A stretch of DNA of 64,000 nt, from assembly GCA_015501595.1 (NCBI GenBank), contig JADNRX010000009.1, forward strand, positions 248,001-312,000, in the 5' to 3' direction. The DNA comes from Hymenopellis radicata. Its lineage: Eukaryota > Basidiomycota > Agaricomycetes > Agaricales > Physalacriaceae. The first letter of the stretch is position 1. Each line of letters starts with the position of its first letter. The position numbers and the translations under genes are program-made. The notes under the pieces are model-generated. The model was not told the DNA's origin. It worked only from the letters and a program-made list of their open reading frames with translations, and did no database searches. This document shows positions 36,211-47,739 of the stretch, in pieces.

Positions 36211-36410
36211 GGGATAACTTATTTTTTTGACACCACATCATATGTATGTTACATGATTAACGCCTACATTTCTTGTCAGCATATGCCACAGGGAATACGA
36301 AACGGATCGTAACCCAATGACACTCGTGACTGAAATTTATTCGGGTTAAGGTCACCTCATTGGTCGGCGGCCAATCGAACTTCGTTCCTCCCCTGACGTG
36401 CCCCTCCACA

Positions 36411-37381
36411 ATGCGGCTCATCTCCGTGCACAATGACGGCCTATCAATGCGTACCCCCCAACCTGTCATCACGTTACCGGACAATTGGGATCCTGAATGC
36501 TCCGACCATTGCGATCCGTACAAGTCACTATTGAAAGCCGTTCCCCTTGCCGTTCTCGAACGCATCCCACATAACAATGTACCTCCTACAGACCTCATTT
36601 TCGCCCACTATGTATTCGACAATGATCCTGCCGGTCGATACGCTGCATATCTGACGACGATTCCAGACCTTAGCATTCTGCATTGTTTGCGCTCCCTCCA
36701 GCCTCGATTCCAATACATTCAAAAATGCGGGGTCTCTATCAGGCAGCAATTCTTTGCCGGCCTTGACCAATTCCTCACGTGGTTCATCCCCAACATCACG
36801 CCCATCATCTGTCAAGTGCGTTGAGTTTATGCATCATTATTCACGGCTGATTGTTCTTTTCAGATGTACTCATTCCGTCTTGAGCATAATCGGCTGTTGT
36901 CGGCGTCTAAGCATCCGGTATCTCCGCCTTACGAAGTCATTCATTCTATGGCGGACATCTCGGAGACGGATTGGTTTGGGTCCGACAGTCTTTGGCGTTC
37001 ATTCGCACGGTTGAACACTATTGAAGAGCTCGGCGGCTACTCTGACAATGCAGATGTGGAGCACATGTGCGTACTTGTTCCATAGTCTCCCTCCTATAAG
37101 TAATCCCCCCATCTAGGACTGACTCTGACGCCCGTACTGTTGAGTTATGGCAAGGTCGAGTGCGTCGTTTCATCAAAAGAACTTTTGCTCTCGAGAAGGC
37201 TATGTGGGCCAGCCTCCCTTGGATACTAGATCTACGTGAACCCCTGCCGTCGCTAACAAGCGCCAACTTAGATTATTGGAACGTCTCAAATAGCCATGAC
37301 AAAATCACCGTTGGGCCTTACACTGATGATGCCCAATCCGATGCATGCATAGAACACGATTACATTCGTGCCGGCATTTAG
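36411..37381 (+). CDS. Hypothetical protein, 290 aa, intact
   Basis: Three exons (36411-36815, 36864-37066, 37117-37381) with GT..AG introns of 48 and 50 bp and consistent phase, starting MRLISVHNDG and ending ..EHDYIRAGI. No signal peptide or membrane segment. The middle holds a Leu/Pro-rich segment (PLAVLERIPHNNVPPTDLIFAHYVFDNDP). I recognise no family. It is one of the few undamaged genes here without a mobile-element signature. Confidence 0.7.
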
Positions 37382-37421
37382 TCTTTGTCCGCAAACATTG
37401 TGACAGATTGCGCAAGTAATA

Positions 37422-37665
37422 CTGTAGCGTTTCGACCGCAAATTCACATAACAGGTTACGGGGGTCTTTGAAGTGAAGCTATATATACACCATAACGGGT
37501 CACGGACCACTTTGGCCAGGCACGAGCCTCCAAATAAGGAAATTTCAGGTCCCGCCATAGGCGGGACTGTCCAAATAAGGCAATTTAAGGGTCTGTGAAG
37601 CTGTTCGCTGTAACTTCAGACCATAATGGGTCACAGGCTGTGAAGTTACGGTCGAAACGCTACAG
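37422..37665. mobile_element. MITE with TA duplication, CTGT ends (244 bp)
   Basis: Left ctgtagcgtttcgaccgcaa, right ..acggtcgaaacgctacag, TA at 37420-37421 and 37666-37667. Interior repeats (ccaaataagg twice; ggtcccgccataggcgggac palindrome). Intergenic, just downstream of the 36411-37381 gene. Confidence 0.9.
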
Positions 37666-37667
37666 TA

Positions 37668-38499
37668 CTCTGGGTGAGTTGTCACCCTCCAGTTCATTTC
37701 AATCTCCTTTTCAACGTAATTTCAGTTTATTCGAGTCCCCAATGATTTACCGTACACACCGTGAATTTACAACGTTTTGGGATTGAGTACAACTGTCTCT
37801 CATTTGGTACGCTTAAGGCGTGAAGATCTCCCAAGATGTCTCGCTGCGGCTGAACTCGTCGAGCTCGTAAAGATTTCACGGACACTAAACGATCCGTATC
37901 AACAATCCTAACCCTCTAGTTCGTCCTGACCCGATAGCGCCCGCGCAGCCCTCGATGCCGCCAACGAACCCAAATGCTTGACGTGAGGGTGCAGCCACCC
38001 TCATATTCGCGCCTTCAATATCAGTATGACAACTTTAGCGTATTCCGTTCCAGTGGTTGCACCCCCGTATGTGTACGCCTCGCCGACGCCTGTTTCCATG
38101 TCGCCATATACTGTTCCACCTCAAATGGCTGTCGATTCCCTCCCGTCAACTCAATCTTCTAGTATGGGCCCATTCCCATCTCCGCTCAGTATGTCTTCCA
38201 TAACTGACCAAACTGCTTACAATTCCCAATCGGCTTTGATCCTAACTGAGTTTGGTATGCCCCGCATGACTCAGGACCGACGGCGGTTCCTATGTCTGTC
38301 AAGCGGGAAAGGGGCTCGCAGTGTCGTGGGGGATGAAGGAGGGGGATTCTAGGTCGAGGTAGTTCAAAATGCTGTGGAGCGTCATTGGGAAAGTAACGAG
38401 ACGAAGGAGGACTTTGGGCGTACTACATGATGCTCATCGCTCGCATGATGAGAATTTCAATCTTGAACGTCGCCTTCTTCCCAACCTTCGCGTATTCTT
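37668..38499. other. Unassigned sequence
   Basis: A plus-strand frame at 38026-38352 is Pro/Ser/Val-rich (SVPVVAPPYVYASPTPVSM...) and not recognisable. No other feature supported. Confidence 0.3.
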
Positions 38500-39134
38500 C
38501 AGGCGTCAGATACGCAAGAGACGCGGGCATGACATGTCCACCCTGAACTGTCGTCTCGACGGCCACCACCTCTCATTAGAGTGAAGGGTAGATGGTAATT
38601 GGAAGGTGCCACATCTACCGCTTTCTTTCGTTCGTATCGGTAAAGTAATAAATGGATGACGATATCCAAGCACCTTGATGGAATCCATTAGTTCGGAACG
38701 AGCCTGGTACATCTTCGCGTACTCACTGTCCATGCCCAGAAGTTCGGCGTGAGTACCACCCTCAACAACTCGACCCCCCTTCCATACGCCTATGACAGCG
38801 GTGAGTACCTAATTCTCACCAGAAGAAAAAAATGAACTTACAAGATGACGTTCTCGCAGTGTACAAGCGGCACGGGTGTGTGAGTCACCGCGGTCAAGGT
38901 CTTTTTCGCATCTATAAAGTCAACATGAACTTTGGAAACACGTTCCGCATTGAATCGGTCGAATGCGGAGAGGCCCTCGTCAACAAGCATTAGTCCACAC
39001 GAGTCCTTCGCATCAAATACTTCGGTAAACCCGCAAGTCCTAGGAATTAACTTAGCGGTCAGATCAATCTCCGTGTCACAACAGATATTGACAACGGTAG
39101 CCTTTGCAGGTCGCCCCCAGAGATCCCAGCTCAT
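38500..39134 (-). pseudogene. ABC-transporter nucleotide-binding domain relic
   Basis: Minus-strand pieces of the C-terminal half of an ABC ATPase domain: SCGLMLVDEGLSAFD (Walker B/D-loop, normally LLLDEATSALD), KTLTAVTHTPVPLVHCENVIL (H-loop), and, after an intron at about 38.79-38.83 kb, WKGGRVVEGGTHAELLGMDSEYAKMYQARSEL. The signature LSGGQ is not evident, and the Walker B glutamate context is altered. No membrane domain nearby; a fragment. Confidence 0.7.
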
Positions 39135-40740
39135 CTACGTCTTTTCTCCCACCCTCTATGTATCCATCGTCTTACTCGTCGGCGTCGCCTTCACCGCATG
39201 TTCCTACGCTGCCCACGTCTCCCCACATATTACTCGACACGGTGCTCAATGACGTTATGAAATTCAAAGATCCCAACCGCATCTCCTCGCTAGCTTGGGA
39301 GCTATCACCTCAGGGCCCATATGGTAATGGGACTCCGAACGCGTTCGACGTCGCATCTGCTCCAAGTGCAGATCAGCATATTTTCGAACTGGGATCAATT
39401 GATAACTGATACGTCCAACATAAACTGGCTTGTGGGATTTAGTGCATGGCTGGAATAGGAGTCGGATGTGGCGGCGGAACGCTCTCAGTTGGACGATTGG
39501 ATTGGGATAAGATGATTGGTGGGGATAAAGGCATATGAATCGTGCGTCCGTATCAGTCGGGACGCTCCCTGTCCTTGTACGCAGGACGCCAGTCGCCATC
39601 ATAAAGGGACCGCGCCTGCAGTCGCTTATATGGTGTGGCCCGTCATGCATTGCCCATATTAAGATTCGCCTTGGACTTTTGGCTTCGGTGATGGTAGAAT
39701 GACTGGCTCGTCTCGGGGGTCTGGCGGAAGAGAACCTGCCCATATGTATACCAGTAAACTAAAGGACATTTTTAGTGTACCCAAGTCCGACACAGTATAA
39801 CGCAGGGGTTGAGCGCTGTAAGGAGCCTAGATAAGCCAGTCAGTACGAGTCAACTTCTACCCAGATTGAAACGACGCACAAGCGTGATGTCGTGGCGTCG
39901 GCCATCTCAGCACGTCGAGGAAATCCTGGAAAGGTAGTACTTTGAAAAATCGAGTTCAACCACGAATGAAGATGACTTACTTGAACAGGAGGGATACATG
40001 GCTCAGAGCAGCCATTGAACAAGATCACGAATGCCTAGATTAGCGGTAAGTAACCAAATCCGAATGAGAGAAAGTTACCGACGGACATGGTAAAGATCAC
40101 GAATGCCTACATCAGCGGTAAGTAGCCAAATCCGAATGGGAGAAAGTTACCGACGGACGTGGAGGAGCCCGATCTTGGGTGAACATCAATGAAGGGAGAT
40201 GAAGAAGACGAGGGAAGCAAGAAAGCCCTAGTTGCCTCTTGGGTGTTCCGTCAGGTCGCGCGGGTAAATCATCGATAGGCGTCACAGAGTACAAGCGTGT
40301 AGGAACGTGGCGAAGGTGCTGACATGGACTATAAGCATACAGTGAGTTGAGATGGAAGGCCGCGAAAGATTTTGCGCACATTCACAGCCAACAAACACTC
40401 ATGCGCCGCAGTCCGTGCTAGGTCAAGCTCGAATAATCGGAGACCAACATTAGATTAGGCTCCAATCTGCGAGAAGCTGAGGCGGCAGCGACGAAGTCTA
40501 CAATGAAAGTCATTTGAATGTAGCCAAAACACTGGAAACGACGTACAGTGAAGGAGAACGCGATGAATCAACTGGCAAGCCCGAAGTGTCGAGCAGCACA
40601 TCGGTGGGAGAGTGATCCTTAAACGCTAAACCGTGAACAATATGCTGCGAAGCAAGGTCGTCAGTGACATGTCAAAGCCGAGCGAAAATACACGAGATTC
40701 GTCGGAAAACAAGTTGATCCTAAGGCATCCAGAAGCCCCG
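39135..40740. other. Unassigned sequence with a 73-bp tandem duplication
   Basis: No gene recognised. At about 40020-40165 a unit of about 73 bp (gatcacgaatgcctag.. agcggtaagta.. gaaagttaccgacggaca) is present twice with a few differences. A minus-strand 159-codon frame at 39264-39743 is Arg-rich and lacks motifs. Confidence 0.4.
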
Positions 40741-40749
40741 GACGAGTCT

Positions 40750-41510
40750 AAAAAATTGAGGTCCTAAGACGAGAAATGAAAAGCGAGTGAGACTGACTGG
40801 ACAGCAAAGCTATGTCTGTATAGATTCCCCTCATGCGCGATTCGTAACCATTCCGACGTCGCGGGCAGTCGTTGTCGTGGATGTCTACAGTGATGGTCAG
40901 GTGAAAGCATATAGAGAACAGCATTGAAAGGCATACCGTGTAGCCCAAACAAAGCTTCAGACCGCGATTGAAACTTCAAAAAGTAAGTAAAGGACAAATG
41001 CCGATAACGTAAGTAACACACCCATAGTCAAATCCCCTACTCCACAACAACAAAATGGAGGAAGATGCTCCGCTGATTCGTCCCGGCTGTTGACGTCGAA
41101 GAATTCCCAAGTAGAATCCCATGTGGAAAACTGCGAACTTGTCAGCAATGAGGTAAACCTGGAAGCCGAAAGAACAGACGTACAAGGGTGCTGAACGGTA
41201 CTAGGGCGTCGCTGCCGGTGGCTAGAGGCAGCGTTATAGAGGATATGATCATGATGGTGGCCGGAAAAATACGCGTGGCAAGCGATCACGATTCAGCTCC
41301 TCCGTCTGATACAACGACATGCGCTTCTCCTGTCGTTGACATTTCCAGAATAAGGGGAAACAGCGCGATATTGACGATGTAGTACAAGTATTGGGAAGGA
41401 AGACAATTTTGAAGTTCAAGTGAGAAAGGAGAGTTGTTGAAAGCTGTGCTCTGACGTTGTTCTTGTTTGAATAACAAATCAGCAGCTCCCCTTCCTCTCA
41501 CACCTCCAGC
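40750..41510 (-). CDS. Intron-rich unrecognised gene, possible membrane protein
   Basis: Minus strand with several short exons bounded by plausible GT..AG introns of about 50 bp: ..QYLYYIVNIALFPLILEMS.., VYLIADKFAVFHMGFYLGILRRQQPG.., FQSRSEALFGLHG... Hydrophobic segments suggest membrane insertion. No family recognised and neither end fixed; it may extend beyond these limits. Confidence 0.35.
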
Positions 41511-41764
41511 AAATTTCCATTTGGTAAATCTGGTGTCTACGCGTTTCCGAGCACCTCAATGGCAGTCCTATGGAAGATCTGGATCGGCGCTATGATCGCC
41601 TTCCTCGTTTCGTCGCGTTCGGCTTCAACGCGACAGCTTCTGCAATGCCTCCTTCCACGTCTCCAGCTAAGATCCTCCCTCCTGGATACCAGCGACGATC
41701 TCCCTGTTAGGACGCCATTCAACGTACGGCCGCAACCTGGAATCATCCTCTTCCTCTTGCCACT

Positions 41765-44090
41765 ATGAGACGGGGCTTTTTGAACTCGAACAAAAGCAAG
41801 GCTAAAGTTCCTGACAGCACCCAAGTTAAGAACAACGGTTCTGTTATTGGTATGTTTCCAATTACTTTCGCGTAGTCAGTCCTTCAGGACCTCATTTTCT
41901 GCAGAACGTTCACTCTCGAATGATACGTACACAAAAGAACGTCGCATCATGACCACTCTTCCTCCAAAGGCGCTCGCTAATCCCCATGACGGGTGGGCGG
42001 AATGCTTTATACCACCGTCTATGGAAAAAGCCATTCTCGCTCTCCCTGGCTTTCCCGATGCACTCCAGCGTCCTCTTCAGCGCACATATTCCTTCGTCGA
42101 CGTTCTGGGCAAAGGTCGAGGCATGATCGCCGCCTGCAAGATTCAGTCCGGAGATCTCATCCTCGAGGAGCGTCCCTTGGTCGTCGGACCGACGGATTGG
42201 ACCGTCCGAACTTCGGTGCTGCCATCACTCTTACAGGTAGAGAGAATGCAAGCCACTCAGGAGGAGCAGATGGTGCACGCTGCGCTTCAGAGGATGACAC
42301 CTGAATACCGGAAGGCCTTTGAGGATTTGCTCAATAGCCGTAAGGATGGAATTAGTGGCCCTCTGCGTGGACGTTGTAAAACGAATGGTTTTGCATTGAG
42401 AAATATCATAAATGGTTAGTTGGTAGCCTGTATGGTTCGAAATTCTTTTGGCGCGTTCATTAGAGACCTCAACGAGTCCGACGCGAGTCAGACTCGCGAC
42501 TCGTGACGCGAGTACTCACACAAAAAGAAGTCCAGTTCAGACTCGCGTCGGACTCGACTCGCGATGACTCACGAGTCATAGCGAGTCCACTCGCGAGTAC
42601 TCACCATGAGTCCGAGTCATCTCGGATACTCGTGAGTACTCGCGAGTCCATGCACTCCCAGTATTCATGCGCAGCGAGCATCCCCGGGCAATGGCACGGG
42701 GACAGTCAGCTGGGCATGAGGATGGGGTGGGAGTGGTAGGAGTGAGAGTGGGAGTGGTGGAAGTAAGGGTGGTGGTGGTGATAGTCGTGGTGGTGAAGGT
42801 AGTCTTGGCTGTGCATCCCGCATCCGCGTCCCGCATCCTCGTCACCGCGTCCCACATCCTCGTCACCGCATCCCGCATCCTCATCACCACATCCCCGCAT
42901 CCATCAATGTCGTCCGTCATGGCTGTGGTCATGGTCATGGTCGTGGTTGTCGGGTCGTTATAGTCGTTGCCAGGTTGTTGTCGTCCGTTGCTGCTGTCAC
43001 AGAGACAGCAGCAGCAGGCCCGGCATGAAGCCAAGGCCAGAAATACACACCACATGCCGCCTGACAATCGTCAGAGCGGCAGGAGCGACAATCGTCGCAT
43101 CCTGGGTGGTCGTGGTGGTGGGAGAATACAAGAAAGACGACCCGATCAGACGCTTACGCGTCCTCTCGGATCTCGGCCCGGATCGCCGGATCGGGCGAGA
43201 TAATCGCGCACGTCTCGTTCTCGAGACGTTGTGGACCGTTTGCTCTGGAAAAAATTTGTAAATTTAGCTAAAATATATTGCTAAATATTTGCGAGTCACT
43301 GTGTGATGACTCGCGCCCCACAGACTGATACTCAGACTCGCGCTCGGACTCGTGAGTACGTGACTCGCGAGTCACGCGAGTGCGAACGCCGACGTGCCCG
43401 ACGCGAGTCGAGTCACCAGATGACTCGGTGACTCGGTGACTCGTTGAGGTCTCTAGCGTTCATAGATGACGACGACGATAAACCATTTTATGGCGTGTTC
43501 AAAACTTTGTCGCGCGTCAACCACAGGTTAGCAGTACTCTTAAAAGTTCTAGAACTTGGACTGAAATTACAGTCGCAGCTACTTGCCGAATGTTCATTAT
43601 CAGTGGTGTACAGCGTCCTTTTCCATGCAGCTGCGCGCTACGTGTCGCATCGCACCCGGAGAGTCAATATTGCTTTCCTATCTATCCAACTTGCTTGACT
43701 CCTCTACGAAGCGAAGGGAGACTCTCCTCCGCGACTACGCCGAGTTCTCTGTCAAGGTCAGCGATGAGCTCGGGTATCTTGCATGGAGAATTGGTGAAGG
43801 ATGCGTCCCCCTGCCTATTCCACAGTGAGCCTTCTTAACTGTGGTCTTCGTATCTCCTGTGATCAGTTCACTGCCAGATTCCCTTGGCGCCAGTGTGAAC
43901 ACGAGGCATTTCCAGCTTTGTGACTAGTGGTGCTGGGGGACGGGTACTCTCAGCATGTCCTTAAACTCCTCCCGGCCCACATTGAATACGGCGAACGACT
44001 CGCCCTCGAACGGAGAGTGGCTTTGGAGAACATTCGTCGCAATCTACATGCAGGATGAATGTTTACTTATTTAAACACGTTCTCAAGGAT
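41765..44090 (+). CDS. SET-domain protein (lysine methyltransferase type)
   Basis: Starts MRRGFLNSNKSKAK, the usual N-terminus of a large Agaricomycete SET family. Exons 41765-41849, 41905-42414, 43466-43526, 43573-about 43750 keep phase. SET features: GKGRGMIAACKIQSGDLILEERPL, YGVFKTLSRVNHS (NHS motif), and RIAPGESILLSYLSNLL, KRRETLL. The C of NHSC is replaced (NHSRSYLPN), and the post-SET cysteines are not clear. hAT-1 copy C lies inside the second intron (42415-43465). The 3' exons (ttcactgcc.., HVLKLLPAHIEYGERLALERR..) are tentative, hence the uncertain end. Such proteins methylate lysines; no substrate can be inferred. Confidence 0.7.
42461..43455 (+). mobile_element. hAT-1 nonautonomous element, copy C (995 bp)
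   Basis: Same length and nearly identical sequence to copies A and B; 8-bp duplication gcgttcat at 42453-42460 and 43456-43463. It sits at the 3' end of an intron of the SET gene: the right-hand duplication overlaps the acceptor ..ttcatag (AG at 43464-43465). The host intron grows from about 48 to 1051 bp. Confidence 0.96.
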
Positions 44091-44252
44091 ACTATTATAC
44101 AGAGGCAGGATGACTAAGATAGGCGACATCCATAGGCACCACATCACGTGCTACGTGACATGTCACGTGTCACGGCGCGAAATTTCTTCGGAAAAAACCA
44201 AAATCTGTATTTTGCCCCGGAGAGTGTAGCCAGAGGGTACAAAATCATCTAT

Positions 44253-47200
44253 TTACTTCTTTCGCTGCTTCAAATCATCCATGAAGTGAGGTGGGATGGT
44301 CCGATGACCCCGGTATTTCTTATTGGCCCATGCGGCATCAGCTCCGTTCAAGCCCTTGAAGTACGCATCAGCAAATCTTGATGAACGTGTGGCAAATCTA
44401 CAAAAGTTTGAGTACTGAGTATTGAATTGAGAGCCCTGTTTGATTAACTTGCCTGCGCATGGATTCTATAGGAACGGCCTCTAATGCTGCCAGAAGGTTT
44501 GCTTGCAGATCGCTCTCTTTCGACGATTCTGGGTACATGCGATAGATTCGCTTTGCATAGCCCCAGCACTGCTCTATAAAGTTGAGCTCCGGATGGTACT
44601 TGGGAAAGAAGATAACCTCGTATCCCCGAGCTGAGCAGTGCTCTTCGAGCATAGACTTTTGAGCCTGGAAGTCGGGCTCAGAGTACAAAACCTTCTTGAG
44701 GCAGCAGCGCGTCTCTGGACTGCGACGGCACTTGAAGTTCTTGCCGCACTGAGCTCGGAGAAGTTCAGGATCAGGGAGGTCGTGGCCTTTAGCACGACGT
44801 TCAGCAATCAATGTCTTTGAGCCCTTGAATCGTCCATCCGGGAGATACAGAGACTGAGGAGTGCCATCCCGGAATGTGCCATCCCGCATACGGATACAGT
44901 CATCTCCACCTTTAACTTTATTGAAATTGGAAGATGGTTTGGCGGGCATCTTCAGCGCACTGAGTGCATCTGGGGCACGAGCAGTGTGAATCGTCGCGTT
45001 GTCGTAAGCGAAGACATGCTTCTCGTTGGGATAATCTGCATCAAGAATATCCATCGCGTCTGTTGCTTGATTGAGAATGTCTTTGGTTGTTTGATATCCA
45101 TCTCGATTCTTTCCAGGACACAGAAGAACTCGTGCACACCGATATTCACTGAGAACAACACGATCAGAAGCATTTCGGATCAATTCAATTGAAGCTTACC
45201 CATTTGCACCCCTCTCCTTTGATCGCAACCAGCCATAATCCGGCGACACGAAGTCTCCAGCCATTTGGCTTGCTCCTTCTCCCTTTGGCTTAATGGGTGC
45301 CGTTTCTGATTCGTGCACCCATCGTACATTCCGCCGGTCATTTGCATAGAACGTAGATTCATCATGCCGCCAGATTACAACAATTCGACCATCCTCTGAC
45401 GAGCTGAGACAGGCTCTCATCCCAGCATCCATATCAATATATTCCCTCGAGGTCGAATTCCACCATCGTGTTCGTGCTTCAAGCACTCTCCATCGCGGCA
45501 GAAAGACATTCTGACGGTAATCGACAACATCGGCACGTTCGTGTCCATCTGAATACATTCCATGGGGCTCCTTCCGCCATCGATACCCCATTTTCTTCAT
45601 CCATCTCTGCGCTGTTCGGACAGTAATATTTCGCTTGATTCGCAATCGTGCTTGGAACTCGGGAGTAGCGATAAAACGAGCAATATCTTTGGCAGATACG
45701 AATTTGCCGAGAGACTGAAGGTGGAGGTGGATATCACCGGCAACGTCTTCGTCGGTCAAAACTGATGAGTTGTACCGACCATACATTGCAGTCGGCAAGT
45801 TCTTTTTATCTGTGCAGAATGCAATTGACCATTCTCGCAGCTTTCGCGACAGCCATTGACCCTTTCCTCCTGCTCTTGCTACCGTATCTGCATGCAGAGT
45901 CCATCCAGTGTAACCCGAAGCTTTGTACAGTCTCAAGAACTGTATCATCATCTCGAGACGAGCCTTTAGAACGATGTTGAGCTTGGGCCGTTTAAACCCA
46001 CGACCAGTCTTGTGACGCGGATGCAGAATACTGTCCTATTTCGTTCAATTCGTCGGTCACACGTCACACGGCCGAAAAAACTCCCCAGAAAAATTCGTCT
46101 AAAATCAAAAGAAAAATATTTGGGTCGAAAAATCGTAAAAAAATTCGGAAAAGTGACGAATTGAACGAAATAGGACAGTATGCTGCAAGTTGTCGATCGC
46201 AGCCTTCACAGCCTCGTTGTCCGGCACCTGGCTTGGATAACGCCGTGGTTTCTGTGGGCGTCCCGGCATCGTGAACCCTCTATCATGCGGGAAAAATGTA
46301 TCATCTGCTCGCGTGAATCCTTCTGGTATGGGCGGTGCCTGGGTCTCAGACGAAGATTGCGTGGAAGGTGGGATTGATGAAGATGCCGGCCTTTCGACAG
46401 GAACGGGCTCAGATGCCAGACGTGGCAAACTCTCTTCTGACGGGTCCCAAGGTATTTCATCTAGTCCTTCCTCCGCCATAGTCTCAAAATCAAGCACAGC
46501 CGGAATAGTATCAATCTCCTCCTCCTCAACATCCTCAATCGTGACACTAGAGTGATGCGACGGTGCTGCAGAGAATTGCGACGCTCCATCAACACTCCCA
46601 CTGTCATCTATCCCTTCCCTTGTGCCCGGATCCATTGCCTCGTCGTCGGCATCGCTGACAGATGAGACGTCCGTGTCTGATTCATCACTGGATATCATGA
46701 TTACATCGTCATCTGGAGGTGGGGGTGCCGGTCTGGGTGTAACCGTGGATGACTTCTTGCGGGAAAAGAAGTCAGCAATGGTTGTTGACTTCACGCCGTG
46801 CTTCTGATCCTCTTTTGCCTCTCTCTCTCTGCGCTCTCGATCTGCTTTCCATATCTCCTGCTCACGTCTCACGGAAATATCCTTTCCAATCTTGCTACTG
46901 TGATATGCCCTCCGTCGCTTTGGCCCAGCACTGGCGTGCAAGTCTCCGAGGCGCTGTTTGCTGACAGCAAGCCAATCTAGAAGGTCCTGCATGGTTCGCG
47001 GATGAGGAACATCGTTTTCCTCCTCAACATCAATCGGAGCGTCATCATCGCTGTCTTCTCCATCATCGGAACCGTCTCTGGATGACCCGCAATCATGCAC
47101 ATCCAGCTCTTCATCGTCTGAGTCGAAGATGTCATCAAGAGACGGAATTGGTGCAAAGTCTGTGCTGCTGGTGTCATCTCGGGCATGTTTTTGAGGTCTC

Positions 47201-47343
47201 TCCGAGTCGCTTTCTGGTGTTGGTGCTCGCTTTCGCTGCAGAAGCCCGGTGAGCAGGAGTACAGTATGATATAATGGCAAACTCACCTTTTCAGCATACT
47301 TTCCTAGATTTTTCGCCTTTCCTTGGCCTTTCTTTCTTGGCAT
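44253..47343 (-). pseudogene. DDE transposase (Tc1/mariner-IS630 superfamily), MITE-interrupted
   Basis: Without the MITE and one TA, exons 47287-47343, 45200-47235, 44453-45148 and 44253-44397 give 927 aa in one frame. N-terminal half: acidic, low complexity (DSDDEELD, EEEEID), NLS-like KKGQGK. Then GRGFKRPKLN, HLQSLGKFVSAKDIARF, RTAQRWMKKMGYRW (HTH), and the catalytic core: HDESTFYANDRR (first D), FAYDNATIHT (second D), FFPKYHPELNFIEQCWGYAKR (E). All three catalytic residues are present. The last intron (44398-44452) uses a GC donor (gcaagt). The MITE at 46031 introduces a stop at about 46105, so the protein is currently truncated before the catalytic core. Confidence 0.85.
46031..46178. 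mobile_element. MITE with TA duplication, CTGT ends (148 bp)
   Basis: Perfect inverted ends of about 24 bp starting ctgtcctatttcgttcaatt, TA at 46029-46030 and 46179-46180. Shares ttcaattcgtcggtcac with the copies at 22319 and 34951. Inserted in the transposase exon; removing it gives ..DNLQH-ILHPRHKTGRG.. in frame. Its ends do not match those of the host transposon, so it was mobilised by another transposase. Confidence 0.93.
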
Positions 47344-47739
47344 TATGGAGAGTAGATCTGGTGGCTATATAGAGGTGTTGGATGGGCCGGATGGGTGATA
47401 GAAACAGCCACAACGGGGCTCGCGAGAGGACAATGGATGGGTCACGTGATTATGTCAGTTACTATATATGGTAACGCGAAATTCATCCTCGAAATTTCGA
47501 ACCGGCTCTCATTCAACTGAGAACAATGAAAGAAACATGTTTGCAAAAAATGCTTGAAAGCTTGGCATTCAGACCAGCTAGCCACAAATTAAAACCACAG
47601 TCTTGTAGCCTAAGGTAATTCCTTCATTTCTGTGGTACGGAATATCCGCTCACGGTGGTCAGCGTCGGGGAGTTGGGCGGGGAGGCGGCGTCACGCTAAG
47701 CGGCACGTGATGTGCTGCCTGTGGATGTCGCCTATCTTA

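Larger units (their letters stand above)
44117..47737 (-). mobile_element. Tc1/mariner-IS630 type DNA transposon (3.6 kb)
   Basis: Inverted ends agataggcgacatccataggc (44117 on) and, as reverse complement of the right end, agataggcgacatccacaggc; about 34 bp with 2-3 mismatches, continuing acatcacgtg. Flanked by TA (44115-44116, 47738-47739). It contains one transposase gene on the minus strand, broken by a MITE. Confidence 0.8.

Noticed and set aside
44117..47737. The DDE transposase as the source of the CTGT-ended MITEs
   Set aside because: Its own ends start agataggcg and have no similarity to CTGT..ttcaattcgtc.
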